A DNA stretch of 64,000 nucleotides from Tunturiibacter empetritectus (lineage in GTDB: Bacteria > Acidobacteriota > Terriglobia > Terriglobales > Acidobacteriaceae): the NCBI RefSeq assembly GCF_013410875.1, contig NZ_JACCCU010000001.1:2480001-2544000 (forward strand). Direction: 5' to 3'. Shown here one piece after another: positions 1-7,683 of the stretch. The translations under genes were made by a program, and so were the position numbers. The first letter of the stretch is position 1. Each line of letters begins with the position of its first letter. The notes beneath the pieces are model-generated. The model was not told where the DNA came from. It saw nothing but the letters and a program-made list of their open reading frames with translations, and ran no database searches.

Positions 1-96
1 GGGAGTGTAGTCCGCCCAGGTCTGTTCGATGAGGTACGGCGCGGCCACATTCAGCTTGCCCTGTGCCAGATTGAGGGTTGAGGTTGCGATTCCCAT
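1..96 (-). CDS. 5' end of a truncated gene, possibly phenylalanine 4-hydroxylase
   Basis: An open frame enters the window edge on the minus strand. It starts at an ATG at 96; the same frame has a TGA about 60 nt upstream and no other start between. AAGGAG lies about 15 nt upstream, further than ideal. Only 32 residues are visible. The stretch IEQTWADYTP resembles the region before the catalytic domain of bacterial phenylalanine 4-monooxygenases (usually W-x-x-Y-T-P-E-x-H). The diagnostic iron-binding residues lie outside the window, so this identity is only a suggestion. Confidence 0.5.
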   Translation of the reverse strand, partial: MGIATSTLNLAQGKLNVAAPYLIEQTWADYTP

Positions 97-542
97 GGGG
101 TTCTCTATCGGCTCCTTGTGCCAGCAGAAGGATACATCTTTATGACTACGATTGTGTCAGTTCCCGCTGCTGGGGTACCCCCCAGGGGGTGGGGGTATTT
201 TGCGCGTAAAATACTTGCTTTCAGTGGTTTACAGTGAGTGCCCCTCTGCAAAATATTCATTCTAAACAGGTTGCGGCTAAAATACTTTTTTTGAGTTAGT
301 TAGCGCGTCCTCCATTGCATTCGATGAAAAAGCCCCGGTCGATGCCGGGGCTTTTGACAGCTTTAATAAGTATAGCCTGGGGAGGGAAACTAATACGCCA
401 CTCGGATCTCTTTCCTTTTGTGTTAGTTATGCGTCTTTGTCGCTTGACAAGCCAATTTGCTGATGTTTACCCCAAATGGTGCCAAGTCCTAAGGAGAGAT
501 CATCCTGAAGAGGATCATCCTGCAGTAAGAGGTGATCTCTCT
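97..542. other. Intergenic region with repeated TAAAATACTT and a terminator
   Basis: This 446-nt stretch holds no convincing gene. The decamer TAAAATACTT occurs at 207-216 and 278-287, each preceded by a GCG-rich triplet, in an AT-rich tract upstream of the truncated gene; it could be a promoter or operator region for that gene. The open frame on the plus strand from 315 is antisense to the secreted protein at 543-1148 and has no coding character. A strong hairpin at 328-355 is listed separately. Confidence 0.5.
328..355 (-). terminator. Rho-independent terminator
   Basis: An 11-bp perfect stem (AAAAGCCCCGG with CCGGGGCTTTT) closes a 6-nt loop. On the minus strand it is followed by TTTTT, so it best terminates transcription leaving the secreted-protein gene that ends at 543, about 190 nt away. 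The symmetry lets it act in both directions. Confidence 0.8.
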
Positions 543-1148
543 TCACCATCTCTCGCTGGCTGGTTCCAGTTTACGAACGACGCCATGGATCGCCTGGTTT
601 CCGAAGTGGTTCGTCGCAGGTCCTGTGAAGACCATTGTCATATTGGAATACGGGACCTCGGTTCCTCCGGTGATGCAGACTTGAAGCATCGAGCTAGGCG
701 GAGTCGTCTCGAAGAGGGCACCGCTTCCGTTGCCGGTGATCATGCTGACTGTGCCGGTTACCTGAAAACCCCTTGTCGTGAAAGGTTTCGGGTATGCAGG
801 GCAGCCGGTCATGTCCCAGGTAACTTTGGCGTGCGTCAACCGGATGTGGTGCGTGTGGGCATTCTGGCCTCCTTTGGTGGCATCCAGAACGTTGTTGGTG
901 GTGCCGTAGTCGGACATGGTCATGTCTGCGGCGAAATCAGCGAGCTCGCCCCATTCGTGCAGATCAAGCGACCATTGCCCGTGCATCTCATACGGGCTGC
1001 CGGCGATTAGCGGATTCGCCGGCGTGTAGTCGTTGAGCAGACCTTTGAAGTGGAGCGGCCCGCGCTCCTGAGCGAGAGCACAGGTGCCTGCCACCAGGAG
1101 AAGAAGAGAGAGAACGCAGGCCGATGAAGGAAGGAATTTGCGTTTCAT
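543..1148 (-). CDS. Secreted protein of unknown function
   Basis: 201 residues. I chose the ATG at 1148 because it begins a clear signal peptide (MKRK, then a leucine-rich core and ALA-Q cleavage site near residue 28) and has GGAG 6 nt upstream; the frame stays open further upstream but without a signal. The mature part is small, with only two cysteines and several histidines (HTHHIRLTHAK), and no domain I recognise. It diverges from the HTH-TPR regulator at 1333, with about 185 bp between the starts, so the two may share control. Function unknown; secretion is inferred from the signal peptide. Confidence 0.75.
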   Translation of the reverse strand: MKRKFLPSSACVLSLLLLVAGTCALAQERGPLHFKGLLNDYTPANPLIAGSPYEMHGQWSLDLHEWGELADFAADMTMSDYGTTNNVLDATKGGQNAHTHHIRLTHAKVTWDMTGCPAYPKPFTTRGFQVTGTVSMITGNGSGALFETTPPSSMLQVCITGGTEVPYSNMTMVFTGPATNHFGNQAIHGVVRKLEPASERW

Positions 1149-1332
1149 GAAAGACTCCAGTCTTTGAGATTGGCAACTTGCGCCTGAACTGGCTACACCT
1201 TCGGCCATGCAGAGACGGCGGGTCAACCCGCAAGAGACAGAACAACAGCTTGCGGTCAAATACCGCCTTTTACCGTGCCAATTCGACTGCGATAGAATGC
1301 CTGCGACAAGCTGGATTTCTCCGGAGATCGCC

Positions 1333-3123
1333 ATGGGTGGGCCGTCGTTTGAAATACCGCTGGCGGAGAGGCTACCCGAAAAGCGGCTGGATTCGTGGAA
1401 GGAGATCGCCGTCTATCTCAACCGCGACGTAACCACTGTGCAGAGGTGGGAGAAGCGGGAGGGAATGCCGGTTCACCGGCATGTGCATGAAAAGCGCGGG
1501 TCAGTCTACGCCCTTCCCGAAGAGATCGATTCCTGGGTTCAGAGCCGCAGACTCCCCCTTGAGGAAGCGGAGCTTACGCCCGACACTGAACCGCTGCCCA
1601 TACCCCAGGCTGACAGTGGCGATCGAATCAGTAACATACCGAGATCCCGCTTGTGGTTTGCTTTCGCAGCGATTGTTTTGCTCGCTCTGCTTTCAGCCGT
1701 CTGGTTCTTACTGAGGGGTCGCTCCAAGGGTGCGATTCAGCCTGCAGTGCGGTCGCTGGCGGTGCTGCCTTTCAGGAATCTGTCGGGGGATCCGTCTCAG
1801 GAGTATCTCGCCGATGGGATGACCGAGGCGCTTATTGGACGCCTCACGGAGATTCACGACCTTCGTGTGATCTCTCACACCTCGGTGATGCGCTTCGGTA
1901 ATCCCCAGCTCTCCGTACCTGAGATTGCAAAGATACTAGGCGTGGATGCTGTCGTTGAAGGGTCGGTGACCCAGGAAGGCAATCGCATCCGGGTTACGGC
2001 ACAGCTGATTCGCGGCACCACCGACACGCATTTCTGGTCTGAGACCTATGACCGCGAGATGCGGGACGCGCTCACCTTGGAGAGTGAACTGGCCCAGGCC
2101 ATCGCAGAAAAAGTTAAAGCAACGGTTACCGGGGAGGAGCGCCAGCGGCTTAGAGCCGCACGCCCTGTAGCGCCTGAAGTCTACGAAAGCTACCTGAGGG
2201 GCAGGTTTGTGCTGAGCCGGGGAAACAGCAGAGCTGAACTTGAGCAAAGCATTGGCGATTTTGAGGATGCGATCAATAAAGACCCGACCTTTGCACCGGC
2301 GTACCTAGGCCTGGCACAGGCGTACAGCAATCTGGGAACGGTCTTCGTCGGGGTTTCTCCTGCAGAGACGCGACCGAGGGCTATGCTTTTCGCGCGCAAG
2401 GCGCTGGCAATTGACCCGGGTCTTGTGGGAGCCCATGTGCTTCTGGCAAATGTCCTTCAGCGGGAGTGGCAATGGGCCGAAGCTGAGACGGAATACAGGC
2501 GCGCTCTGCAACTGAACCCAAATGGAGCAAATGCCCATGCCGGACTTGCGTTATGGCTGGTCTGCGAGGGACGACGCGAGGAGGCTATCGAAGAGGTCCA
2601 GCGCGGCCAGGAGCTGGATCCGATCGAGGTCTCCGGCGGTAATGTCTCGTGGATTCTGTTTCAGGCACACCGCTACGACGAAGCCATTCGCGAGTCGCGC
2701 AGCGCACTGGCGGTAAATCCGGACGATGCGAATACGCTTTCGGGTCTGGGATTTGCACTGATTGCGAACAATCAGCCAGCAGAAGCAATCCCGGCGTTAG
2801 AGAAAGCAATCGCTCTTTCGAAGGGTAGTCCTGCAGCAACCGGTGTACTGATCAGAGCGTATGCCCACGCCGGTCGACGCGATGACGCACTGCGGCTGCT
2901 TGCGGAGCTGAAGAGACGCAAAGAGACCGGTTATGTTCCGGCGGCTGCGTTTGTGAACGCTTATCTGGGGCTTGGTGAGAACGAACAGGCATTCGGCTGG
3001 CTGGAACAGGCCTACAAGGAGAGATCAAATATCCTTCAGTTCCTGATAACCCATCCCTACTTCGACCCTGTCCGTGAAGATCCCCGATTCATGGATCTGG
3101 TCCGCCGGGTGGGCCTTGGGTGA
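1333..3123 (+). CDS. Membrane-anchored HTH regulator with TolB-like and TPR domains
   Basis: 596 residues from the ATG at 1333, which has GGAG 7 nt upstream; in-frame starts at 1207 and 1297 lack a site. Order: a MerR/excisionase-like helix-turn-helix (about 18-70, SWKEIAVYLNRDVTTVQRWE), one membrane helix (107-127), a FlgO/TolB-N-like domain (about 141-265, SLAVLPFRNLSGDP and FWSETYDRE), then TPR repeats to about residue 590. The layout parallels CadC/ToxR-type one-component regulators: DNA binding inside, sensing or scaffolding outside. Large families of these occur in acidobacteria (established knowledge). The target is unknown; the divergent secreted protein and the downstream monooxygenase-like gene are candidates by position only. 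Confidence 0.85.
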   Translation: MGGPSFEIPLAERLPEKRLDSWKEIAVYLNRDVTTVQRWEKREGMPVHRHVHEKRGSVYALPEEIDSWVQSRRLPLEEAELTPDTEPLPIPQADSGDRISNIPRSRLWFAFAAIVLLALLSAVWFLLRGRSKGAIQPAVRSLAVLPFRNLSGDPSQEYLADGMTEALIGRLTEIHDLRVISHTSVMRFGNPQLSVPEIAKILGVDAVVEGSVTQEGNRIRVTAQLIRGTTDTHFWSETYDREMRDALTLESELAQAIAEKVKATVTGEERQRLRAARPVAPEVYESYLRGRFVLSRGNSRAELEQSIGDFEDAINKDPTFAPAYLGLAQAYSNLGTVFVGVSPAETRPRAMLFARKALAIDPGLVGAHVLLANVLQREWQWAEAETEYRRALQLNPNGANAHAGLALWLVCEGRREEAIEEVQRGQELDPIEVSGGNVSWILFQAHRYDEAIRESRSALAVNPDDANTLSGLGFALIANNQPAEAIPALEKAIALSKGSPAATGVLIRAYAHAGRRDDALRLLAELKRRKETGYVPAAAFVNAYLGLGENEQAFGWLEQAYKERSNILQFLITHPYFDPVREDPRFMDLVRRVGLG

Positions 3124-3169
3124 AGATTCGAAGGAGACAGCGAAAGCCAAAACCTGATAGGAGAGAGGT

Positions 3170-3571
3170 ATGACTACGAAACAGCTTCTCCTCTTCGGTT
3201 CGTCGGTGATTGTCTCCTGCATGTTGTTGGCGGAGTTGCGTGCGTCTGCGGAACCGAAACACGCCCGCGTGGTGCGGTTGGCGGAGTTGGAGATCGATCC
3301 GGCGCAGCTTGAGAGTTATAAGGCTGCGCTCAAAGAGGAGATCGAGACTTCGATTCGGGTTGAACTGGGAGTGTTGACGCTATATGCCGTGTCGGTGAAG
3401 GATGATCCCAACCAGATCAGGCTCTTTGAGATTTATCGCGATGAGGAGTCGTACCGGGCGCACCTGGAGAGCCCACACTTCAGGAAGTACAAGTCGGTGA
3501 CGCAGCAGATGGTGAAGGCGCTCAAGCTGATCGAGACCGAACCGGTGCTGCTGGGCTCCAAGTCCAGATGA
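3170..3571 (+). CDS. Secreted ABM-domain (antibiotic biosynthesis monooxygenase-like) protein
   Basis: 133 residues with a strong ribosome site (AGGAGAGAGGT before the ATG). A signal peptide occupies about residues 1-27 (ASA-E cleavage), followed by a single dimeric alpha/beta-barrel ABM domain (about 33-110): the pattern V-R-L-A-E-L-E-I-D...LEIYRDEESYRAHLESPHFRKY is typical of YgiN-like quinol monooxygenases. Those enzymes need no cofactor, but many family members are of unknown activity. It lies 46 nt after the HTH-TPR regulator and may be cotranscribed. The exported location is unusual, because most ABM proteins are cytoplasmic. Confidence 0.85.
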   Translation: MTTKQLLLFGSSVIVSCMLLAELRASAEPKHARVVRLAELEIDPAQLESYKAALKEEIETSIRVELGVLTLYAVSVKDDPNQIRLFEIYRDEESYRAHLESPHFRKYKSVTQQMVKALKLIETEPVLLGSKSR

Positions 3572-3623
3572 ACTCTACGGCCAACCGTTTCTAAGCACGG
3601 GCGAAGAGTGCTTACAGACCTGG

Positions 3624-3670
3624 GATTACATTGGCGCGGAGGGCTGCGAGGGCCCGGCGTGGAGCGCCAA
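3624..3670. repeat. Degenerate copy of the 3' end of the LuxR regulator gene
   Basis: These 47 nt match 5076-5124, the C-terminal codons and stop of the LuxR-type regulator, over about 42 of 49 aligned columns with three gap positions. The copy keeps GATTACA, TTGGCGCGGAGGG and a closing GCGCCA. TTGGCGC and GCGCCAA at its ends also form a 7-bp inverted repeat, so a terminator role is possible. It lies between converging genes (3571 and 3745). Confidence 0.55.
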
Positions 3671-3744
3671 CGTGGTGCCTCCATGGATATGGAAAAGAGC
3701 CGCACACGTGTCCTCGTTCGCATGCGGTCAACGCATCCCTGGGC

Positions 3745-4767
3745 TCAAAAGTGGAGAGTGACCCGACGAGATTCTGCCGATACTCCGTATCCGCATCGCG
3801 GCGAAATTCCGGAGCCGGCTCCACTGCTCCACACCGGATCGTGAACGCGACGAAGCTTCTGGTCGAAGAGCGTCACGTCTTCGAAGGTGAAGGTCCGATC
3901 CGGAGGATAGTCGTCGCAGCGGACCACATAATAAGCTTCGAGCACGCCACCGAAGGCCCAATTGAAGACTTGCCGGTCGCTGGGAGTGTCGGCGAGAGTC
4001 GTGCTCTGGCCGGTCGAAAGGTCGACGGAGAGCACGTTCCAGGTGGCACAACTCAACGTGCCGGTCCCGCAGGTGTTGGTCATGGACCCGTAGATCCTGT
4101 CACCCGTCTGGACGTTCACTGCTGGACTGGCGACCACGATGCCGCTCAGGCAGCAGTTCCAACTGGCGATCGTCCACTGGCCGCCATACAAACCGAGGAC
4201 GGGCTGAAGAATGCTCGTCTGCTGGTCGTTGATATCTTCCAGTCCAGGGAAGAAGAATAGAACCTGACCATCCTCGGCAAGCGGATGAGGCGGGACGGTC
4301 CACCTCGCGATAAGTGCCCCGTAGGAGCTGGATGGGGAGCCAGTTGTTACGTTGCTGTTCTCTACCCAGCCGTTCACTTCGGGAGATTGTCCGGTGCGGG
4401 TCTTACTGGTCTGGCTTGTCTGGGGAGCACCCGAATTCATTGGATTCCCCGTCGCCGTGAAGTGAGGGTAAGCGCAGGAGGCGGCGCTGGCCTGGATGGA
4501 ACCATCGGCGTGTTGCATGCGGTGGTCGGGTAACAGGCGTTCGCCGGGCTTGAGGACTTCAACGCACGAGGAGTGGAAGTAACCGAACGGAGTAATGACA
4601 AAGCCGGCCGGTACGTTCGCGGGTCGGGCGGTCCCTGCCAGGGGAAGCTGCGGAGTGGCAGTCTCGTCGGCCTGACCGGCAGACGGGACGCTAAGCACTG
4701 CGATGATTATCGGCAATGCCAGGAAGATCTGGATGTGTTTGACGAACCTACCTGAAGGGAAGCTCAC
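3745..4767 (-). CDS. Secreted protein, possibly concanavalin-like/eqolisin-like fold
   Basis: 340 residues from a GTG start at 4767 with AGGAG about 6 nt upstream. A signal peptide covers roughly residues 1-32 (hydrophobic core FLALPIIIAVLSV, then SAGQA). The mature part contains Trp- and aromatic-rich strands (IARWTVPP, FFFPGLEDIND, WTIASWNCC, FNWAFGGVLEAYYV) that recall beta-sandwich proteins of the A4/eqolisin or concanavalin type. I cannot identify catalytic residues, so the fold is a guess. Several cysteines suggest disulfides. It is converging with the ABM gene and stands alone. No function is assigned. Confidence 0.75.
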   Translation of the reverse strand: MSFPSGRFVKHIQIFLALPIIIAVLSVPSAGQADETATPQLPLAGTARPANVPAGFVITPFGYFHSSCVEVLKPGERLLPDHRMQHADGSIQASAASCAYPHFTATGNPMNSGAPQTSQTSKTRTGQSPEVNGWVENSNVTTGSPSSSYGALIARWTVPPHPLAEDGQVLFFFPGLEDINDQQTSILQPVLGLYGGQWTIASWNCCLSGIVVASPAVNVQTGDRIYGSMTNTCGTGTLSCATWNVLSVDLSTGQSTTLADTPSDRQVFNWAFGGVLEAYYVVRCDDYPPDRTFTFEDVTLFDQKLRRVHDPVWSSGAGSGISPRCGYGVSAESRRVTLHF

Positions 4768-5077
4768 GGGGTCTCCTTAAGGCGCACCTAAGCTCAGCGC
4801 GGGGAATGAATTTTTAGGGGGAGTGGCGGCCGCCAGCCCGTACTCGCCGACCGGGTACGGGAAGCCAAAATTCTATTCCAAGGTTTAAAAAATGAAAAGT
4901 TTTTTTTGAAGACATGCCAAGGCGAAAGCGATCATACAGGCGACTCCCGTCAAGGAAGAATCAACCTGTGTCTGGAAGGTGCGCAGAGGCGTCGGCAGCT
5001 TTGCCGCCTACCTTGCGGGGGAGTTTCGGCTGACTTAGCTTTTGAACGACGGGTGAAACTGCCGTCATCGGCATCGA
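4768..5077. other. Intergenic region
   Basis: The 310 nt between the secreted protein's start and the end of the LuxR regulator hold the AAGGAG site for the former (near 4775) and an AT-rich patch around 4885-4910 that may include its promoter. CGGCAGCTTTGCCG near 5000 can form a short hairpin but lacks a T-run. I see no gene here. Confidence 0.5.
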
Positions 5078-5863
5078 TTACATTTTGGCGCGGAGGGGCT
5101 GGGAGGGCTCGGTGTGGGGCGCCATTTGACCTTCGGTGTCGACGAGATACTTTTTCAGCAGCTCGTGGTGGAGGCAGTAGAGAGCCAGCTCGAGGCGGTC
5201 GGAGACGCCCAGCTTGTCGTAGACCTTGCGCAGGTAGTTCTTGATGACCTGCTCGGTGGTGCCGATCTGGTAGGCGATCTCTTTGTTGCGCATGCCGCGG
5301 GTGATGCAGCTGATGATGGCGAGCTCTTTTTTGGAGAGCTTGGGCTGAACCTTTGGGTCGGTGAGGTTGGTGGCCTGGGAGCGGTAGGCCTCGATGACCC
5401 AGCTGATGGATTGGTTATCGATCCAGGTCTCGCCTTCGGCGATCTTGCGGACGCATTTGACCAGGAGGTCGGGAGAGATGGAGCGGGGCACGACACCGCG
5501 AACGCCGCGGCGATAGAGCTCTACGGTGTTGGACTCGTCGGCCTCGGTGACCTGGACGATGAGCTTAGCTTCGGGGGCCTGACGAACGAGTTCGGGGATG
5601 GCGTCGATGGTGCCGGAGATGAGTTGGCCTTCGAGGAGGACAACGTCGGTCGGGTAGCGCTGGAGAGCGGCGTAGAGGTTCTGGAGCGTTTCCACCTGGG
5701 CGACGACGCGGATGTCGTCTTCGAGAGCAAAGACCTTCTTCATTCCTACGCGATAGATGGCCTGGGAGTCTGCGAGGATGACACGAATGCCTGCAGTGGG
5801 AGTGGAGTCCTCTTCCGGCAGGTCTTCGTTGTTTCGGATTGGGTCAAAATTAACTACGGTCAT
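5078..5863 (-). CDS. NarL/LuxR-type regulator with degenerate receiver
   Basis: 261 residues. An N-terminal receiver-like domain (about 26-145) is followed by a LuxR-type helix-turn-helix (about 175-232, LSKKELAIISCITRGMRNKEIAYQIGT split by normal family spacing). The receiver lacks the usual machinery: the acidic pair is A31-D32, the phospho-acceptor position is Glu78 (VVLLEGQ), and the conserved lysine position reads R127 (VVPRS). It therefore looks like a pseudo-receiver, perhaps fixed in one state, since Glu can mimic phosphoaspartate. It starts 3 nt after the PilZ gene's stop, so the two form an operon. A related protein is encoded at 15281-15937. Target genes are unknown. Confidence 0.88.
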   Translation of the reverse strand: MTVVNFDPIRNNEDLPEEDSTPTAGIRVILADSQAIYRVGMKKVFALEDDIRVVAQVETLQNLYAALQRYPTDVVLLEGQLISGTIDAIPELVRQAPEAKLIVQVTEADESNTVELYRRGVRGVVPRSISPDLLVKCVRKIAEGETWIDNQSISWVIEAYRSQATNLTDPKVQPKLSKKELAIISCITRGMRNKEIAYQIGTTEQVIKNYLRKVYDKLGVSDRLELALYCLHHELLKKYLVDTEGQMAPHTEPSQPLRAKM

Positions 5864-5866
5864 AGA

Positions 5867-6229
5867 TCAAGCCTTTAGAGAATATTCGTCGATCACAGCA
5901 GCGGCTTTTTTTGTTCCACTTTGCAGATAGTGGCGAACGACGCGGCCAATGCAGTGTATGGTGACATCGTTTGCGGCGCCCATGACCTCTGCCGGCATTG
6001 CGATCGTGAACTCGATTCTGCTATCCACCCGCGGCAACTGATCACTGACAAAGAGCAGACCGTTGGCCGAGATGTTTTCGGTCATGGCTTCCAGTTCACC
6101 GTTCTCCGTCAGCACCCTTATGGGGAGTCTCATAGGGAAACGTACTGCGGTACGAACTGGATTTTCCCCATTTGGCATCTGCCATTGAGCCACTCGACCT
6201 CCTCCGGACCTGGATTGCAGATAGGACAT
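5867..6229 (-). CDS. PilZ-domain protein (cyclic di-GMP binding)
   Basis: 120 residues. The PilZ signature is complete: R26-TAV-R30 (RxxxR) and N52-x-S54-xx-G57 (NxSxxG), spaced as in known c-di-GMP receptors, so ligand binding is likely. The ATG at 6229 is preferred because it leaves a short N-terminus before the motif; the open frame extends upstream to 6343 but overlaps the end of the next gene region without a better site. It is followed after 3 nt by the LuxR-type regulator, which suggests that c-di-GMP and transcription control are linked. Single-domain PilZ proteins usually act through protein partners; none is visible besides the regulator. Confidence 0.85.
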   Translation of the reverse strand: MSYLQSRSGGGRVAQWQMPNGENPVRTAVRFPMRLPIRVLTENGELEAMTENISANGLLFVSDQLPRVDSRIEFTIAMPAEVMGAANDVTIHCIGRVVRHYLQSGTKKAAAVIDEYSLKA

Positions 6230-6311
6230 AGTTTCAGAACCCCGCCAATGACTGACACTGTGGAGTTTACCCCACCTTTTCTTAAGCGCCAGCTTTTTTA
6301 TGAATAGAAGG

Positions 6312-7526
6312 TTATTCTGGCGGGCACAGAGCGGCAGAGCCACCGACCCATAACCGGTCGCGATTGTGGTCGACGCCCATCATAAGACCACGTCCGAGAC
6401 GGACCAGGGCGATGGCGGGTTGGAGGGTTTCGCCGTCGGGCCAGAGGTACATGATGCGGATCTCGGCCTGGGTGGGGCCGTGCGGGGTGTCGATGACGGG
6501 CTCGAAGGCTACGCGCTGCTGGAGGAGGTAAAGGTGGCGTTGGTCCGGGGGGATTGCGTTGAGGTCGTCGTCGGTGGGGGCGAACTGAATTCCCTTCCCT
6601 GCAAAGGAGTAGAGGGGCTTGAGGAGGAGCTGGTTGCGGTCTTCTGGAAGGCCTTCGCGGTTGCGCTCGGCGTACCAGTTATTTAGAAAAGCGGCTTTGG
6701 GGACGGAGGGATGGTGGAGATAGGGGAGCGAGAACTTGCTGATGCGGAAGTACCAGTTGGGATGGCCGGCCCACTCGACCTGTAGGTCGTCGCGGTAGTC
6801 GAAGGGGAGATGGATTTGTTTGCGCTCCAGCTCGTCGACGATGGCTCGGTTATAGATGCGGTGGATGGGGATCTCGCGGCCGTTGCGATGGTAGAAGAGG
6901 CGGTTGCCACGTTTGATGAGGGTAGTGATGTCGACGGTGGCGATGCCGAGCTTGTCCTCGTAGATGTTGAAGTCGGGGAGGGTCTTCTGGTGGGCGGGGT
7001 CGATCTCGAGGAGGATGACGTTCTCGGGTGCGTGATTGTTGAGGATGACCTTCGAGAGGAGCTGCCAGTAGGTTTGCTCGTTAAGGCCGCCGAGGTGCCA
7101 GGTGAGCGCAGGGTCGAGGTTGTAAGTTTTGATGTACTGAGGGGCGAGGATGTCCTGATAGCCAAAGATGGAGGGGAAGGCCTGGAGTTCGACGAGCTTT
7201 GGGCTGAGGGTGCCGTCGAGGTTGCGCGTCAGGCCGAAGTCTACGGTCATGAAGTTGGGATGGTGATTTTCGTTGGGCATGCGGTACTGCGCGGGAACGC
7301 ACTGCTCGGAGGCCTGCAGGTAGGCGGGGTTGTCGAGGAGCTGATGGGTGAGCTGAGCGCCGGTCTGAGCGAGCTCCTGCATGAGGGAGTTGGGGAAGAA
7401 GCAGGGGGTTTCGGCGACGCGGAAGTCGACGGTGGTTCGGGTGCGGCGATTGAGGCGGGCGAGGAGGTCTTCGTATTTGGCTGTGGTGAACTGCGCGTTG
7501 AAGCGGTCGCGATAGGGCTGCAGCAT
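6312..7526 (-). CDS. ATP-grasp-like protein of unknown substrate
   Basis: 404 residues from the ATG at 7526; the frame is open to 7886 but that extension is antisense-like, Ser/Pro-rich and shadows the next gene. The C-terminal third has LLLKPLYSFAGKGI, which resembles the ATP-binding lysine and glycine loop of ATP-grasp ligases, then EIRIMYLWPDG and a final DHNRDRLWVGG segment that would fit metal/phosphate binding. The N-terminal part has FMTVDFGLTRN and VELQAFPS. It may ligate a carboxylate to an amine or thiol, but the substrate cannot be told. The closest comparison I can offer is uncharacterised acidobacterial and Bacteroidota proteins; this is a family-level inference. Confidence 0.7.
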   Translation of the reverse strand: MLQPYRDRFNAQFTTAKYEDLLARLNRRTRTTVDFRVAETPCFFPNSLMQELAQTGAQLTHQLLDNPAYLQASEQCVPAQYRMPNENHHPNFMTVDFGLTRNLDGTLSPKLVELQAFPSIFGYQDILAPQYIKTYNLDPALTWHLGGLNEQTYWQLLSKVILNNHAPENVILLEIDPAHQKTLPDFNIYEDKLGIATVDITTLIKRGNRLFYHRNGREIPIHRIYNRAIVDELERKQIHLPFDYRDDLQVEWAGHPNWYFRISKFSLPYLHHPSVPKAAFLNNWYAERNREGLPEDRNQLLLKPLYSFAGKGIQFAPTDDDLNAIPPDQRHLYLLQQRVAFEPVIDTPHGPTQAEIRIMYLWPDGETLQPAIALVRLGRGLMMGVDHNRDRLWVGGSAALCPPE

Positions 7527-7542
7527 GGGAGCTAGTGTAGCT

Positions 7543-7557
7543 GCCCACTTCGTGGGG
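7543..7557. repeat. 15-bp element shared with 61261-61275 (inverted)
   Basis: GCCCACTTCGTGGGG occurs here and, as its exact reverse complement, at 61261. It contains CCCAC/GTGGG arms around TTC and sits in the non-coding gap between the ATP-grasp-like gene and the glycosyltransferase. It may be a small dispersed hairpin element. Confidence 0.45.
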
Positions 7558-7683
7558 CGTATACCGGCTTCGCCCTGGGCCTCCCGATGGTCGGCGGAAG
7601 ATTTTCGATCGCGACCAACGGGAGCGCCAACCGAAGGGGTACACACGTCACGAAGCGGCCGCCGCCCGCGCAAGGGTGCATTT

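Noticed and set aside
315-1010. Plus-strand open frame of 231 codons
   Set aside because: Antisense to the secreted protein at 543-1148, which has a signal peptide and a ribosome site; no domain or codon signal on this strand.
5114-5878. Plus-strand open frame of 254 codons
   Set aside because: Antisense to the LuxR-type regulator, whose HTH and operon with PilZ are clear.
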